Assembly: GCA_011037195.1 (NCBI GenBank) | Contig: JAAEAF010000258.1 | Coordinates: 186,001 to 250,000, forward strand | DNA from: Triatoma infestans | Lineage: Eukaryota; Arthropoda; Insecta; Hemiptera; Reduviidae | DNA length: 64,000 nucleotides | Direction: 5' to 3' | Part shown: positions 36,285 through 47,570 of the stretch, piece by piece | How positions within the stretch are numbered: position 1 is the first letter of the stretch | Layout of the letters: each line of letters starts with the position of its first letter | Position numbers and translations under genes: made by a program | The notes under the pieces: generated by a model | Told to the model about the DNA's origin: nothing | The model's input: the letters and a program-made list of their open reading frames with translations, nothing else | Database searches by the model: none

Positions 36285-36806
36285 TCCGTTATTTCGGTCG
36301 ATCTAAATTTAATAAAAAACTTGCCAGGTTTAAAAAATTAAGCATATTAAAAAAATAAAAAAATTCATAACCTATAAGGTTAAATGAAGTTGCTAAATTT
36401 ATACAAAAGCCAGTAAACATTGCGTCCCTCCCAACTTCTTTCATCAAATGCTTTCTCAATCACCCGCTAGCTCTTCAAATTTAATGAAAGGGCTAACTCG
36501 TTCCAGTGTATTCGATTAAATTTCCAAATGATTAACTCTGAAATTGATTTGTTGCCATGGTAATGATTGAAGTTTCGTACAAAAACAATTTTAATAGAGA
36601 ACTTGATGCTTACATTATTCTTTTATTAACAATTACTCAAAGTTACTAGAAAATTTATTAACTAACACTGTTATATGTTTTTTAATAATTTTTTTGCTTT
36701 ACTTTATCTGCAATGGTGATTCGATGATAAGAAATAAAAGAAATTCGTCTGTGGGTAGGGAACAAGCCCTATGTTATTCAAAGCCCCACTGGGTATAGGT
36801 ATCCCT

Positions 36807-36808
<2 letters not shown>
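34501..36808. other. AT-rich DNA, nothing recognised
   Basis: An (ATT)n run lies at about 36254-36283. Short ORFs carry no recognisable motif. Confidence 0.45.

Positions 36809-36855
<47 letters not shown>
36809..36855 (-). repeat. 47-nt poly(A) tail of the Jockey LINE
   Basis: Unbroken run of 47 T on the plus strand, directly 3' of the LINE with an AATAAA-like signal (TTTATT on plus) a few bases inside. It marks the element's 3' junction. Confidence 0.95.
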
Positions 36856-37022
36856 CTTCTTTATTAAATTTATTTACAACCTGTACATATATACATCATG
36901 TAAATGTGAATTCGTGTCACAGACTGTGATGCACTGAATCCCCAAGGACTCAACGCCACAATCAGAGAGGCATGTTGAGAGGAGCCAACCAATGCTGGAA
37001 CTCTCAGGGAATGAAAAGGAAG

Positions 37023-39725
37023 CTAGGTGTTTAGGAGGTCGCGTGGCCAACGTCGTTTCAAGCGACGTGGAGGATTGTCGGGATGGGTGGAAGATGATAG
37101 GGTTTGTGCGGTGGGATTGGGATGAATCTGAAGATTAGTGTGGAAATTAAGGAAGCGTGTACGGATTAGCTTGTTAACGAAAGGGATATTGAGGTCTTTG
37201 TGGAGAGTTGAATTAGAGACATAATAGGGAGCGTTTACAATATGACGAAGGACTTTAGATTGAAAGGATTGGATTCTCTGGATGTTGGATTGTTTCGCGG
37301 AGCCCCACAGTTCAGCTCCGTAGGTCCAGACAGGTCTCAGCAATGTTTTGTATAAAGTCAGTTTGTTTTGTACCTTTATGGTTGATCTCCGTCCAAGCAG
37401 TCTTCGTAGTTGTCCATAACGTCTATTTAATTCTTGTCTTTTCAGTCTCGTATGAGGGTTCCATGTAAGTCGACTGTCTAAATACAGTCCTAGGTAGCGT
37501 ACTTGCGTGGAAGTCGGTATTTCTTTGTTGTTGATACGTACGGGAGGGCAGGTTTGTCTACGTAAAGTGAAAGTAATCTGTTGGCATTTGTCTTCATTAA
37601 GTCTTATTTTCCATTTTTTGCACCAAGAAGAGATGAGGTCAAGGTGTTCTTGGATATGTGAGGAAGTTTGAGCAGAATTAGGATTTGTAGATAATATTGC
37701 AGTATCATCTGCATAGGTTGTGATCAGGGTTTCTGGATGTGTGGGAATATCAGCAGTGAATACCGTGTACAAAACAGGGCCAAGGATGCTTCCTTGCGGA
37801 ACGCCGGCGTGAATGGGTTTGATGTCGGAGAACTCAATGCCGCACCTAACTCTAAAGTAGCGATCCGTCAGATAGGACTGAAGGATTTGGTAATATGGAG
37901 TAGGAAGGAATTGCTTTAGTTTATATAACAGCCCTGGATGCCATACCCTGTCGAAAGCCTGAGTTACGTCCAGGAAGGCACCCAGGCAGAAACTCTTTTT
38001 TTCTAAAGCAGAGGATATTGTGTCTACGACTCTGAAGCATTGCTGTATGGTGGAGTGCTGGGAGCGGAAACCAAATTGGTGATAAGGAATAATATTTTGG
38101 GATTCTAGAATTGGGATAATGCGCTTAAGGAGTAGTTTTTCGAGGATCTTAGATAGCACGGGGAGGAGACTAATCGGTCTATAGGAGGATATGTCACTGG
38201 GATTTTTATGAGGCTTGGGAATTAGGGTAATTAGGGAATATTTCCATTGAATGGGAAAGTGAGTGGTGCGCAATACAGAGTTGTAAATTGAGGTTAGGAA
38301 CACTATGGCCTTTCGGGGAAGGTGGCGGATAATCTCTGAAGTAATAAGATCATGCCCTGGGGATTTTTTTAGAGGGATATGATCAATGAGGGATTTCACT
38401 TCGGAAGGATGAAAAGGTTTTGGAGGAGGTTCTAGAGGATGAGGTACAATTAGATTTTCTATGACTTGATTCATGTGTGCTGGATTGTTTTGGTCAGGAT
38501 GAGGTGTAAAGGTTTTCTCCAAGTGATTGGCAAATAAAGCGGATTTTTCTTTGTCGCACCTGACCCAAGATCCATCTTCTGAACGAATGGGCGTAGGGAT
38601 AGTGTGGTATTTTAGGATTTTTCTGGTAGCTGACCAGAGGGAATTGTCGTCGGTGGAAAGTGATTCCAAATATTTATCATATTGAGAGGAGCGGTAGGAT
38701 ATTAATTGCTCACGCAGAAAATTGGTTAATTGGTTAAAAGTTCTTCTATCGGATGGGTATCGGGTGCGCTGCCAACGCCTCCTTGCACGCCGTTTAGCTG
38801 CAATCAGGGAACGGATATGATTAGGAAGTTGTTGTTTAGGAAGAGAGGAACGGATTTTAGGGGTTGAAGAGGATTGTTGGATAGCTTGTTGGATACTGTT
38901 GGTAAGGAGTTGTACAGCATTTTCAACTTCGTCTGCAGATTTAAGAGAGATTTTAAGATTTAATGAGTTTTCGAGAAAAATTTTGAAGTAGTTCCAATTG
39001 ACAGGACTTTGTATTAGGCAAGGTCTCGTGGGTTTAAGGATAGGTGTAATATTCAGGGTGAGGAGCACAGGAGAGTGGTCAGAGGATAGTTCATTTAGGG
39101 TCTGTGCGGATGAGAAAACGGATCTCACGCCAGACGCGACAAAGAAGTCCACTATATCAGGAGCACGGTTTGGGTCTGATGGCCAGTATGTAGGATGATC
39201 AGGAGATATAAAGGAATAACGTTCGGTATGGATTAGATTGTTAAGAAGGCGGCCACGTGAATTGGCAAGCCGACTACCCCATTGCGGGTGCTTAGCATTG
39301 AAATCTCCTCCAGCAATAAATCGGCGTCCAAAGGATTGGAACAGGGATTTCATTTGGGGATAATAAATGGGAAATGTAGGGGATCAGTATACTGCTGATA
39401 TGGTGATAGGGAAAGGAAAAAACTTGAGGGATATTGAGGTTGATTGATAGGAGTCAGAGGATTGTAATGATTGCAGATTATGTTGTAAGGAATGTGAGGC
39501 TAGGATAGCAGTACCACCTTGAGCTCTCTGTGCTGCGTGGTCGGTCCTGTATGTAGTGTATCCAGTTATATGAAAATGATGTCTGTCAGTCAAGTGAGTT
39601 TCTGTGATAAGTGCTATATCAATGTTTCTGTCATTCAGTAGTATTTCGAGTTCATGTTTATGTGTCAATAATCCGTTTGAGTTCCAGAGCAGAACTGTGA
39701 GAGGTTTTGAGGACAAGGAATTCAT
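37023..39725 (-). pseudogene. Jockey LINE ORF2: APE endonuclease and reverse transcriptase, one internal stop
   Basis: A 900-codon frame running from ATG at 39725 to the stop at 37023, interrupted only by an in-frame TGA at 39384-39386 (codon about 114). The frame on both sides is the same, so this is a nonsense change, not a frameshift. Endonuclease motifs: LLWNSNGL near residue 13, ITETHL near 40, GGDFNAKHPQWGS near 140 and SDHSPVLL near 215. RT motif A is LDVTQAFDRVW (about 586) and motif C is YADDTAIL (about 670); both catalytic aspartate sets are kept. The protein ends in NPPRRLKRRWPRDLL, as Jockey-clade proteins do, without RNase H. It would nick target DNA and reverse transcribe element RNA in the nucleus. 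The last 776 codons remain open with an internal ATG (39353), which would lack the first endonuclease motifs. Confidence 0.92.
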
Positions 39726-41026
39726 CGATTAGTATTTGGTAGGAGTCGGGATATCAAGGTGGTTAGGAGGGATATAAGGGGGGTAATTAAGGATTTGAAA
39801 TCGTTTAAAAATGAGGTCAATTGATGGGAGATATCAGTTGAAGGAGCAGACGGGGGAAAATTTGGGGGAGGGATTGTAGGAGTAGGATTTATTGGAGGAA
39901 TGGGAATCGAATTGGGTTTGATTGTGGCGCTGGCTATTTGGGCATAGCTTGGTGTTGGTCTTGATTGTTGTCTCCAGCCTAGGTTGGTTGATACTGGAAC
40001 TGCCGGGTTGAGGTTTTCACTGGTTGCTCGTTTTGGCGGTAAAGGTGGTTGTGATGAATTACGCTGGGGGGGATTCACATTGATGGGTGGTGTCCTAAAC
40101 ACAGCCTGATTTTCGTGGTTTAACTGTTGGGCAGTAATTTGTTTCATGTATCGCTGTTTTTTCAGCTCGCGATGTGTGATGCAGCCTTTATAACTGGCGG
40201 GATGCGCTCCACCACACTGGGCGCATGTGGCCGGCATGTTTAATGGCCTTGGGCATTCAGCGGAAGGGTGAGGTCCAGCACATCGCACACATTTATAAGG
40301 ATGGTGGCAATAAGTACGTGTGTGCCCATACTCTTGACATCTGACACACTGTGCTATATTTGTTCTTTTTCGGGGCTCTTCCACAGTGATTTTTGTATAT
40401 AACACGTATTGTAATTTGAAAATATCACTGCTGTTTTTATTCTTAGCCAAGTCGACAAAGAAGAGAGGGAGTGGTGCTCTGGTTCTCGGATGCAGGACTG
40501 GGTGCACTCGTAGTACCTGAAATTGCTTATTTTGTAGTTCTCTTTTTAATTCATCTACTGGGGTAGATTGATGTAGGCCTCTAATTACAACCCGATAGCA
40601 TTTATCTTCATTTAATTGGTAGCAATGGAAGTCAAATTCGTGTTCTTGAAGATATTTAATTGCTTTTCTGTAGCTGTCGCTGTCGTTTGGATATACCAAG
40701 AGGTCATTCATTCTCGACCGACAGTAAAAATTTTCATTACCAATAATGGCAGTTAATTGACGGCAGAGATCAACATAACTTCTCAAGTTATTGATCATAA
40801 TTGGAGGAGGTTTTGGGGCATTCTTCGTTGCTGTATTATTATTATTATTATTATTGAAGTTAGTCGAAGTTGAAGGACGGGTCGTAGCTGAATTTATCAT
40901 CGATGCACTGTCTGAGTCCGAATTCGCTTTAGTGCCCTTTTTAATTTTGTTTTTTGGAGAAATAGTTAATTCGGTGCTTTTTTTGTACGACCTTTTTCTC
41001 TTAGTTGTCATAGATGGAGGTCTCAT
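39722..41026 (-). CDS. Jockey LINE ORF1: gag-like nucleic-acid-binding protein
   Basis: An intact 434-codon frame. The N-terminal third is basic and low-complexity, with a poly-Asn run encoded by an AAT repeat. Residues about 135-215 (VVIRGLHQSTPVDELKREL onward) match the PRE_C2HC domain found beside zinc knuckles in insect LINE and gag proteins. Three CCHC-like knuckles follow from about residue 215: CX2CX4HX4C, CX2CX3HX4C and CX2CX3HX6C. The C-terminus is proline-rich and then leucine-rich. Such proteins bind element RNA and form the ribonucleoprotein. Its TGA stop overlaps the ORF2 start as ATGA (39722-39725), so ORF2 may be translated by stop-start coupling. The plus-strand ORF over its N-terminus is a shadow. 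Confidence 0.92.
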   Translation of the reverse strand: MRPPSMTTKRKRSYKKSTELTISPKNKIKKGTKANSDSDSASMINSATTRPSTSTNFNNNNNNNTATKNAPKPPPIMINNLRSYVDLCRQLTAIIGNENFYCRSRMNDLLVYPNDSDSYRKAIKYLQEHEFDFHCYQLNEDKCYRVVIRGLHQSTPVDELKRELQNKQFQVLRVHPVLHPRTRAPLPLFFVDLAKNKNSSDIFKLQYVLYTKITVEEPRKRTNIAQCVRCQEYGHTRTYCHHPYKCVRCAGPHPSAECPRPLNMPATCAQCGGAHPASYKGCITHRELKKQRYMKQITAQQLNHENQAVFRTPPINVNPPQRNSSQPPLPPKRATSENLNPAVPVSTNLGWRQQSRPTPSYAQIASATIKPNSIPIPPINPTPTIPPPNFPPSAPSTDISHQLTSFLNDFKSLITPLISLLTTLISRLLPNTNR

Positions 41027-41599
41027 CGATGTTTCTGGTGTCTGACTCTAATACAGTATTATATGCAGAGGCATCCATAACTGTGGTGATCGCGCTGACA
41101 GAGTCTGTCTGAAGAATAGCGTCAGACCTCCCTTGAGTACTCATGGCCCTACTCGGGCAGTACTGAAGTAAAGTAAATGAGTGGAAGGGAAGAACCCCCT
41201 CCACTTAGTACCTCCAAGAGCACTAGATATGTAATTAGTGATTGGCTCACCTTACAATAGTAGCTGAAGTCTAATACTCCCCACTCTTCACAGTACAACT
41301 GTTCTGCACTAAACAACTAAACTATTATTTATAACTATTTACAGTATTTACACTACATAACGAATTAATTAAACAAAACTATTTACACCATAATAAAGAG
41401 AAATAAAAAATGAATCTGTCTGTACAAAAAAAAAATTTAAATGATGAAAAAAAACTATAGAAAAAAGTAAAAATTTGCAGAGAGAATTGTGCTATACTTC
41501 ACTCGTCAACTGTCTCAAGGGCACTCCCTAAAAAAATAAAAATAAACTGGATCTAGAACGAAAAAATTCAAACTCCGATTTAACCCGTTTTAGATAAAC

Positions 41600-42065
41600 A
41601 ATAGTCCGAACAAATCGGATAAAAACTCCTAGCCTAAGCTAATCTCTTCCACAGATCCTGTACCAAACCAAATATCCTAAACCGTTTCCTGATAACCAAA
41701 GCAATCTGTAATCAGATGGATTTTTTCCACCATTTGACAACTGTACAACCGGCGCCTGGTTTGAGCCCTATTACGTAGAGGTGCCTTCTTAAATCACAAT
41801 GCCCAATAAAGGATCCAACCAGAACCTTGCTCGAGAAGGTTTGTGAAAGACACAGCAACATCTTACTATTAGTTCAATCCCGGACCTCCACTGAGCATCT
41901 TAAACTGCCGACAACCCACAGGGTTCGTCCATAGGGATGAACGCTGTGAAGTCGTCCATGCATGGAAGCTTGACTAGAACATGTGCCTAAAAACTCGTCA
42001 ACATCAGGCTCCAGTGGGAGAGAGGCGCCTATCTAGCCCCACAAAATATGCAGACGGTTGCCTTT
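41600..42065 (-). pseudogene. LINE 3' remnant (RNase H tail and zinc region)
   Basis: Just upstream of the Jockey LINE, the minus strand encodes LVGSFIGHCDLRRHLYVIGL (about 41780-41840), the TGHCxLxxHL motif that follows RNase H in R1/I/LOA-like elements. A degraded Cys-rich part (YQETV...) follows, preceded by text resembling the PEPxLG linker. Stops and shifts throughout. It is unrelated to the adjacent Jockey element, whose clade lacks this region. Confidence 0.65.
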
Positions 42066-43979
42066 TAATGAGTTGAACACTACTCTCTCTTATTGCAGTT
42101 AATTCACTTATAAAAATTGACGAAATTTCTTTAAACTAGGAATTTTCAACCAGAGTTGAATTTCCATAACGTGAATATACTGATATCTGGGTTATGCACC
42201 ATATATATACGGAAAAGGTGTCTGTGATATACGTATACGAGTTAGGACCATGCGGTGCCAATATTAAAATTTAGTATATATTTGCTTATATTATAAATAT
42301 AAATTTTTTTACTGTTAATTTTGGCCTGTGAAAAAATAAGAAAACTAAATTCTATAGTTAGGAACCGTTAGTGTTAAAATTTTTTTAAATTCACATTTTA
42401 TGTTTAAAGTGATTTTAACTTACTGTATTATTTATTGAGTTCCACCTTACCACTGCGTGAGGTGGTGGTTAACTGATTTGAAAATCAAATTACTTGTCTG
42501 TTTATGACGTAGTGTTATGTGATTGGTTGGTTGGGTAGTGTTCATCTTTTTTTTTGAAATTGATATAATATAATTATGGAACAAATTTATTATTAATGCT
42601 GATTTTTGTTAATTAATTTTCTGTTTTATAATTTATGTACTTTTTATATTAGAACTTCATATTATTATAATAAAAATTATTTAAACTGGCTGGAAAAATT
42701 TATGTAAAACCTTATGTGTGTGTGTGTGAAAGTTATATCTTAGTAGGTTATTATAGGTTAATTTTTGCAAATGTGGTTTTTAAAAATGTGTAAGCAAATT
42801 TGTGTAGGTTTTGTCTTGTGAAGAACACTCCTTACGATCGTTAACAGTATTTTCTAGATTAATAAAAATGTTTGGATATCTTTTCAATTCATTATCTATT
42901 TCTTCTGAAGCAAGAAAAAAATTATGTTATTGATAAATGTATTAATAAGTTTAGGTGTGAAGATGTCAGAAATAGTAAATACAATCCGTTTTATAGATTG
43001 ATATGTAATTTTAGGCCTGGAGAGTTTTATTTGGACAGCAATACTAAAATTAAGAAAATAAGAATATTTAGTCAGATTAGACTTGGTAGGTTAGCACGAT
43101 GTCGTTTGTACATAAATAATTCGTTTTATGATTTTTATTCAAATGAAATGTGTTGCTGATTCTATTTTTACATTTTCTCAGTGAATGAAAGTTTTACAAC
43201 AATTGAGGGAACATCATTTTAACAATATTGATCTATCTATGCATGATGATAAAGATTGTTACGAAGTCTTATATTTTCAATTACCACCATTCACCAAATT
43301 AATTCCATTTATAATTATTGTAAACAAGCTGTTATGATAAGAAGCTTTGTACTTGGCGAATAATATTATAATATTACAGAATATTTAATATATGTTTACG
43401 AATTTGTTATTGTAATATGAAACGAATTTTCTTTTTTACTATGTGCTAATCTTTCACTTTTCTTTATTTATTATTTATTATTGAGATTTTCTTATTTTAC
43501 AGTAAGTTTTTTTTTTTTTTTTATTTTCTTGATAATTGAGGCTAGTTGCTGCGAAGAATAAAAAGATTTTTGTTTATGTCTATCACTGCGTGTCTCTACG
43601 ATTAGGACTGGTATGTTTTTATGTAATACTGGCTCTTTCTTTGCTCTGGGCAAACTCTTTGCTCAACACTAACGCTGTATAGCAAATAAATAAATAAAAA
43701 AAGTAATAAAAATGTATATAGATTCAAGTATTTTTCTTTTATTTAATTTTTTTACCCAATCAATTACCCACTGCAATTTTAAATTCAAATTTTGTGATTG
43801 GTAAGTCTATGGTGTTTTATTAGAGATGTTTTTATAGTTTATAGTGTTTTTACACCATATAATTATAAATATAGGAATGATGAGAATAAATAACTACCCA
43901 GTGCAGTAATAAAAGTGATCACATTGTTGTCCAGAAGTGAGAGTCAATAACTATGAAAACCCTATAAAATATTTAAAAT
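42066..43979. other. AT-rich DNA, nothing recognised
   Basis: No supported gene. The ORF at 42872-43159 has no recognisable motif. Confidence 0.45.
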
Positions 43980-44588
43980 TTAGGGTCATGAAATTCCCCA
44001 GAACTTACTTAGAATCATTTATTTCCGGAAAAAAGTTCCAAGTAAAAGTAATAATGATTTTATGTATTCAATTTGTATACCAAGTTTAAAGAAAATTATT
44101 ATGTTCGTTTTCCCTAGAAAATTCCCCCCCAAAAAAAATAACTCAAAAACCTATCCTGTAAACGCAGTTTAGGTTAACCGATTTTCTTCAAATTTGGAAT
44201 TCAAGCAACGCTCTTTATATATTAATATTGCATAGGTTGCAGAACTATATATTCTCCAAAAAAAAAAAAACCATTTCTTGAGAGAATGCTTTAAATAAAA
44301 GTGATAGGTATTTATTATGTAAGTAGATAGTGTACATGATTCAAAGAGAATCGTTGAAGCTGCTTTTGAGAAAATTACGAAAACTGCAAAAAAAAAAACA
44401 AGTGTTTTTGAGGTTAAAGGATTTTGCTCGAAATCTTCGTATCGGATATGGCGGATAGTGTACCTAAACGGAATAGCAAGTTTGAGCTTCTCGGGATAGT
44501 GGATCTCAAAACACTTATTTTTGGTGAAACCCAGTTTCAAAAATTTGAAAAGATCGATATATTTCCTTTTAATAAGGAGTAAGATAAG
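43980..44588 (-). mobile_element. HINE-like repeat, diverged copy, target of the LTR-LTR insertion
   Basis: Contains the family internal blocks in minus orientation (CGATTTTCTTCAAATTTGG, AAATAAAAGTGATAGG, CCTAAACGGAATA) and ends at GGAGTAAGATAAG, the family 5' terminus. After the inserted LTR pair the flank continues GTAAGTAAAAATGG, like the outer flank of other copies. The left end is diffuse. Confidence 0.6.
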
Positions 44589-44918
44589 TATAATGGATGT
44601 GTTGGATGGAGAGAATTTAGGTCTGGTTGATGATATAAGAATACTGGGTTAACACTGGTTAAATATGTATAATAATAAAGGGACACAGTCTGCCTGAAGT
44701 TTACAACAGAGAATGGTTAAGGTAGAGTGGTATGAAAATGACACGAAATGACTGGTGAGATGATGAACTATAGTGAACTGATATTGAACTGTATCCCCAT
44801 GGGCTGTACGTCGCTGTATTTATACAGTTCCTCCCACTCCAGTCCGAGAGAGTCGTTGGGTTCGTTTCTCTTCTCTTTACTCTCTTTGGTTGCTGATCTT
44901 TCTTTGGTTGCTAGTACA
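44589..44918 (-). mobile_element. LTR-B, first of a tandem LTR-LTR pair
   Basis: A complete minus-strand LTR-B: start near TGTACTAGCAACC at 44918, the AGAGAAGAGAAACGAACCCAAC block, TATAAATACAGCGACG TATA region, AAACTTCAGGCAGACTGTGT, and end CACATCCATTATA at 44589. It carries an extra AGCAACCAAAGA duplication near its start. No PBS, gag or pol separates it from the next LTR. Confidence 0.8.
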
Positions 44919-45245
44919 TCATCCGTGGATGAGTTGGGTGGAGAGATTTTAGGTCTGGTTGATGATATAAGAAGACTTGGTTAAACTGGTTAACTATGTG
45001 CAATAAGAAAGAGACACAGTTTGCTCGGACTTAACAATAGAGAATGGTTAAGGTACAGTGGTAAGAAAGTGACACGAAGTGACTGACGAGATGATGAACT
45101 ATAGTGAACTATATTGAACTGCATCGAACTGAATTGCACTGTGTTGAACTGTACTGAACTGTATTTATGTAGTTTCTCCTACTCAAGTCGGAGAGAGTGC
45201 TTGGGTTCGTTTCTCTTCTCCTTACTCTCTTTGGTTGCTGTTACA
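44919..45245 (-). mobile_element. LTR-B, second of a tandem LTR-LTR pair
   Basis: A second complete LTR-B in the same orientation starting TGTAACAGCAACCAAAGAGA at 45245. Its end, near CAACTCATCCACGGATG, abuts the first copy within a few bases. The outer flanks are TAAG (44585-44588) and TAAG (45247-45250, one base outside the LTR), consistent with one insertion event for the pair. A simple reiteration of TTGAACTG-like words lies at about 45100-45160. Confidence 0.78.
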
Positions 45246-45250
45246 GTAAG

Positions 45251-46673
45251 TAAAAATGGATGGTACACATTTGGTTATTGATAGTTTCTCCAAACCCGTG
45301 AACCAAAACTTTACAACGCAACCTTAATGTAATGTTATGCTAACAATTCATCGATTTATGGCTTCTAAGTGAATTATGTAATTTTCTAATAATAAAAATA
45401 TGTAAAATTTGAAACATATCTTAAGAATCAGATTATCTTACATATGAGTTGTAAAAACTACACCGAGATAGTAAAAAATCTAAAAAAAACTTTCACAATG
45501 ATTTATTTAAGCGTGATCATCACTATGTAATTAAATACAACAACAACACCAAAAAGCATCATTTCGCACATGTGTCAGAATATAAGAGAGGTACGGTTTA
45601 GGAGGTGGTACGGATTTAGGCAACTTTAAAATTCAACAATAAAATAAAATTATATAAATAAAAATTATTTTATTGGTACTTTAATTGCCTATAACCTAAT
45701 AGTATTATTAAAACTCTAGTAGTCTTCATGTTTACGTCCCTATGGATTACAAAAATGATTTAACCAACAGGAATAGCCAACTTCTTTCGTTTTTTGTTTT
45801 TTTTAACATATAATAGAACATGATAGAAATCTGAATGAATATAATGAAACAGTGATCTACTCCCTCAACAAAATCGGTCAAGAATCATTGAGCGCCGTCG
45901 TGATAAATAAAAATTTGAAATGGTTAAATTGTTTCCGTCTGACCTAGAAGTGACTAGAGGTAAAAAAAAAAAAAAAAAAACTAACGGTATAAATGGAAGT
46001 GAGGGATATGGACAAAATGTACAGCAGAGATATTTTATCCTCATCCAACCTGTCGTTGATGGAAGTTTGGATGAGCAGACAACGTCAACGTTTGTATGGT
46101 GTATGTGTGTATCTATGTGTTTAGCTTCATACATAAGCGCGCGCATAAAAGAGTTGACGGGCCTATCTACCTTATTGGTATGCATGGAAAGTTTGAATCC
46201 ATTCCCAGTCTTTCCACTCCCGGTTTCTCGCCTAACCACTTCTAACCCCCTTTCCCAAACACCAACAGCAGCAGCAGCCGTGCCGCCCTAAAACCGGCAT
46301 ACAATTCCCTGTATGCATAACTTGAGGACTACGTCAACGAGATACATCAGAATACAACTTCTAATTCATATAGAACACCTAAACTTCTCACTCCCGTTCT
46401 CAGTTCCCGCCCAGGTTTATCCTTTCTATATATGTCACCTCTTTTATCATTACAAATTCCCTCACTACTCTTCGTGTAGGATATATGTTCTCTACCATTG
46501 GAACAATGTGGAAATGTAAACCGTTTAACATGGGACTTGTAATTAAGTATAAAATAAATAGGCAAAAATAAAACTTATTTAATTAAAACAAAAAGAAGTT
46601 ATTAAAACAAATTAATATTACTATCTATTTAAATACAAATGAAAATAATATATTATTCATATAGTGATGATAA
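45251..46673. other. Unrecognised unique sequence
   Basis: Overlapping opposite-strand ORFs at 45865-46291 show no known motif. An A run lies at about 45963-45980. No gene supported. Confidence 0.4.
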
Positions 46674-47014
46674 TGTAACAGCAAGAGAAGCTCAGCAACC
46701 AAAGAGAGCAAGAGAAGCTCAACCACTCTCTAGGACTGGAGTAGGAGAGTGGGAGAAGCTGTATAAATATAGCAACGGACAGTCCATAAAAAGACAGTTA
46801 AACACAGTTGAAATTAGTTCAGTACATCCAATCGCTACGTATCATTCTCATACCACTCTACCTTAAACATTCATCCATTGTAAAGTCCAAGCAGTCTGTG
46901 TCTCATTAGTAATATATCAGTTAACCAGTGTTAACCAAGTCTTCTTCTCAATTCATCTACCATACCATATCCATCTATATATTAGAATTCTCTCCACCTA
47001 GCACATCCATTATA
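46674..47014 (+). mobile_element. Solo LTR-B, 341 bp, with 4-bp target duplication
   Basis: Begins TGTAACAGCAAGAGAAGCTC and ends CACATCCATTATA. ATAA flanks both sides (46670-46673 and 47015-47018), although in A/T-rich context. It has a canonical TATA box (TATAAATA, 46762-46769) preceded by GGACTGGAGTAGGAGAGTGG, and the GTAAAGTCCAAGCAGTCTGT and AACCAGTGTTAACC blocks. No internal region. Confidence 0.82.
46762..46769 (+). promoter_or_regulatory. TATA box of LTR-B
   Basis: TATAAATA within the U3 part of the LTR, at the same place as TATAAACA in the copy at 20032 and the inverse in the pair at 44589-45245. It would set element transcription start about 25-30 bp downstream. Confidence 0.65.
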
Positions 47015-47284
47015 ATAATAATCATAAAAATAGCATTTTATTATTACAAATTTAACAATTAATAGTAAATTATACAAGTTGCTATATAGGCATGGATAAC
47101 AATCCATCAGCCATGATAAATAATATAATGAATAATATCGTAAACATTTTAAAACGTCAGTTTATAATAATTGAGATTTATTTTTAAAGTGAAATTCCGG
47201 TGTGAAACACCAATGCAAACTTTTCTTTCTGCGGTTGAATAAGGAAATATCAAACAAGAAATGTATATGTAGTTAAGGGATTTC

Positions 47285-47570
47285 TCACGGGGCACTGCAG
47301 ACTCAGAGGGACACCTGAAGAAGCTGGGCCTAGAAGATGATGGCATGATGCAGATTCTGTGGAGAGATTGAGGAAACTCCAATACATCTCCTCACCAACT
47401 GCGACGCCGTCATCCAAAGAAGATTTAACAGCCTGGGTTGTTTACCAAGTGGGGGGAGGGCGAAATACCCTCCCTAAACCCGCCAAAATTCTGGGCTTCC
47501 TTAGGAAGCTCAACTTGGAGGGGTCTCACCTACGGTACCAGATGGGGTACAATGGATCACTCAAAAAACG
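47285..47570 (+). pseudogene. LINE C-terminal remnant (post-RNase H zinc region)
   Basis: The frame gives GHLKKLGLEDDGMM, then after a disruption EETPIHLLTNCDAVIQRRFNSLG and a later hydrophobic tail (ILGFLRKLNLEG). This follows the R1/I-type plan GHLxxHLxxMGL...ET..HLLC.C.A...R...LG. The final Cys of the HLLxxC motif is kept. Frames shift twice, so it is not functional. Confidence 0.72.

Larger units (their letters stand above)
36809..41204 (-). mobile_element. Jockey-clade LINE, nearly full length
   Basis: Minus-strand non-LTR retrotransposon with 5' untranslated region (about 41027-41204, outer limit uncertain), ORF1, ORF2, a 3' untranslated region of about 165 bp with an AATAAA-type signal (about 36860), and a 47-nt poly(A) tail (T run at 36809-36855). 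The domain set (zinc-knuckle gag-like ORF1; APE endonuclease plus RT, no RNase H) is that of the Jockey clade. The long uninterrupted tail and nearly open frames indicate recent insertion. I could not identify a target duplication, so the 5' end is a guess. Confidence 0.9.

Noticed and set aside
37737..39198. Plus-strand ORFs inside the Jockey ORF2 region
   Set aside because: Antisense frames of the RT coding sequence.
40791..41045. Plus-strand ORF opposite the Jockey ORF1 start
   Set aside because: Shadow of ORF1; its Leu run is the antisense of the poly-Asn tract.
41027..42100. Target duplication and exact 5' end of the Jockey LINE
   Set aside because: I searched by eye for the sequence left of the T run (GGGTATAGGTATCCCTAA) and found no match, so no border is claimed.
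45865..46291. Possible host coding exon on either strand
   Set aside because: Open in both directions through low-complexity and a poly(A) run, with no motif or splice logic that I can support.
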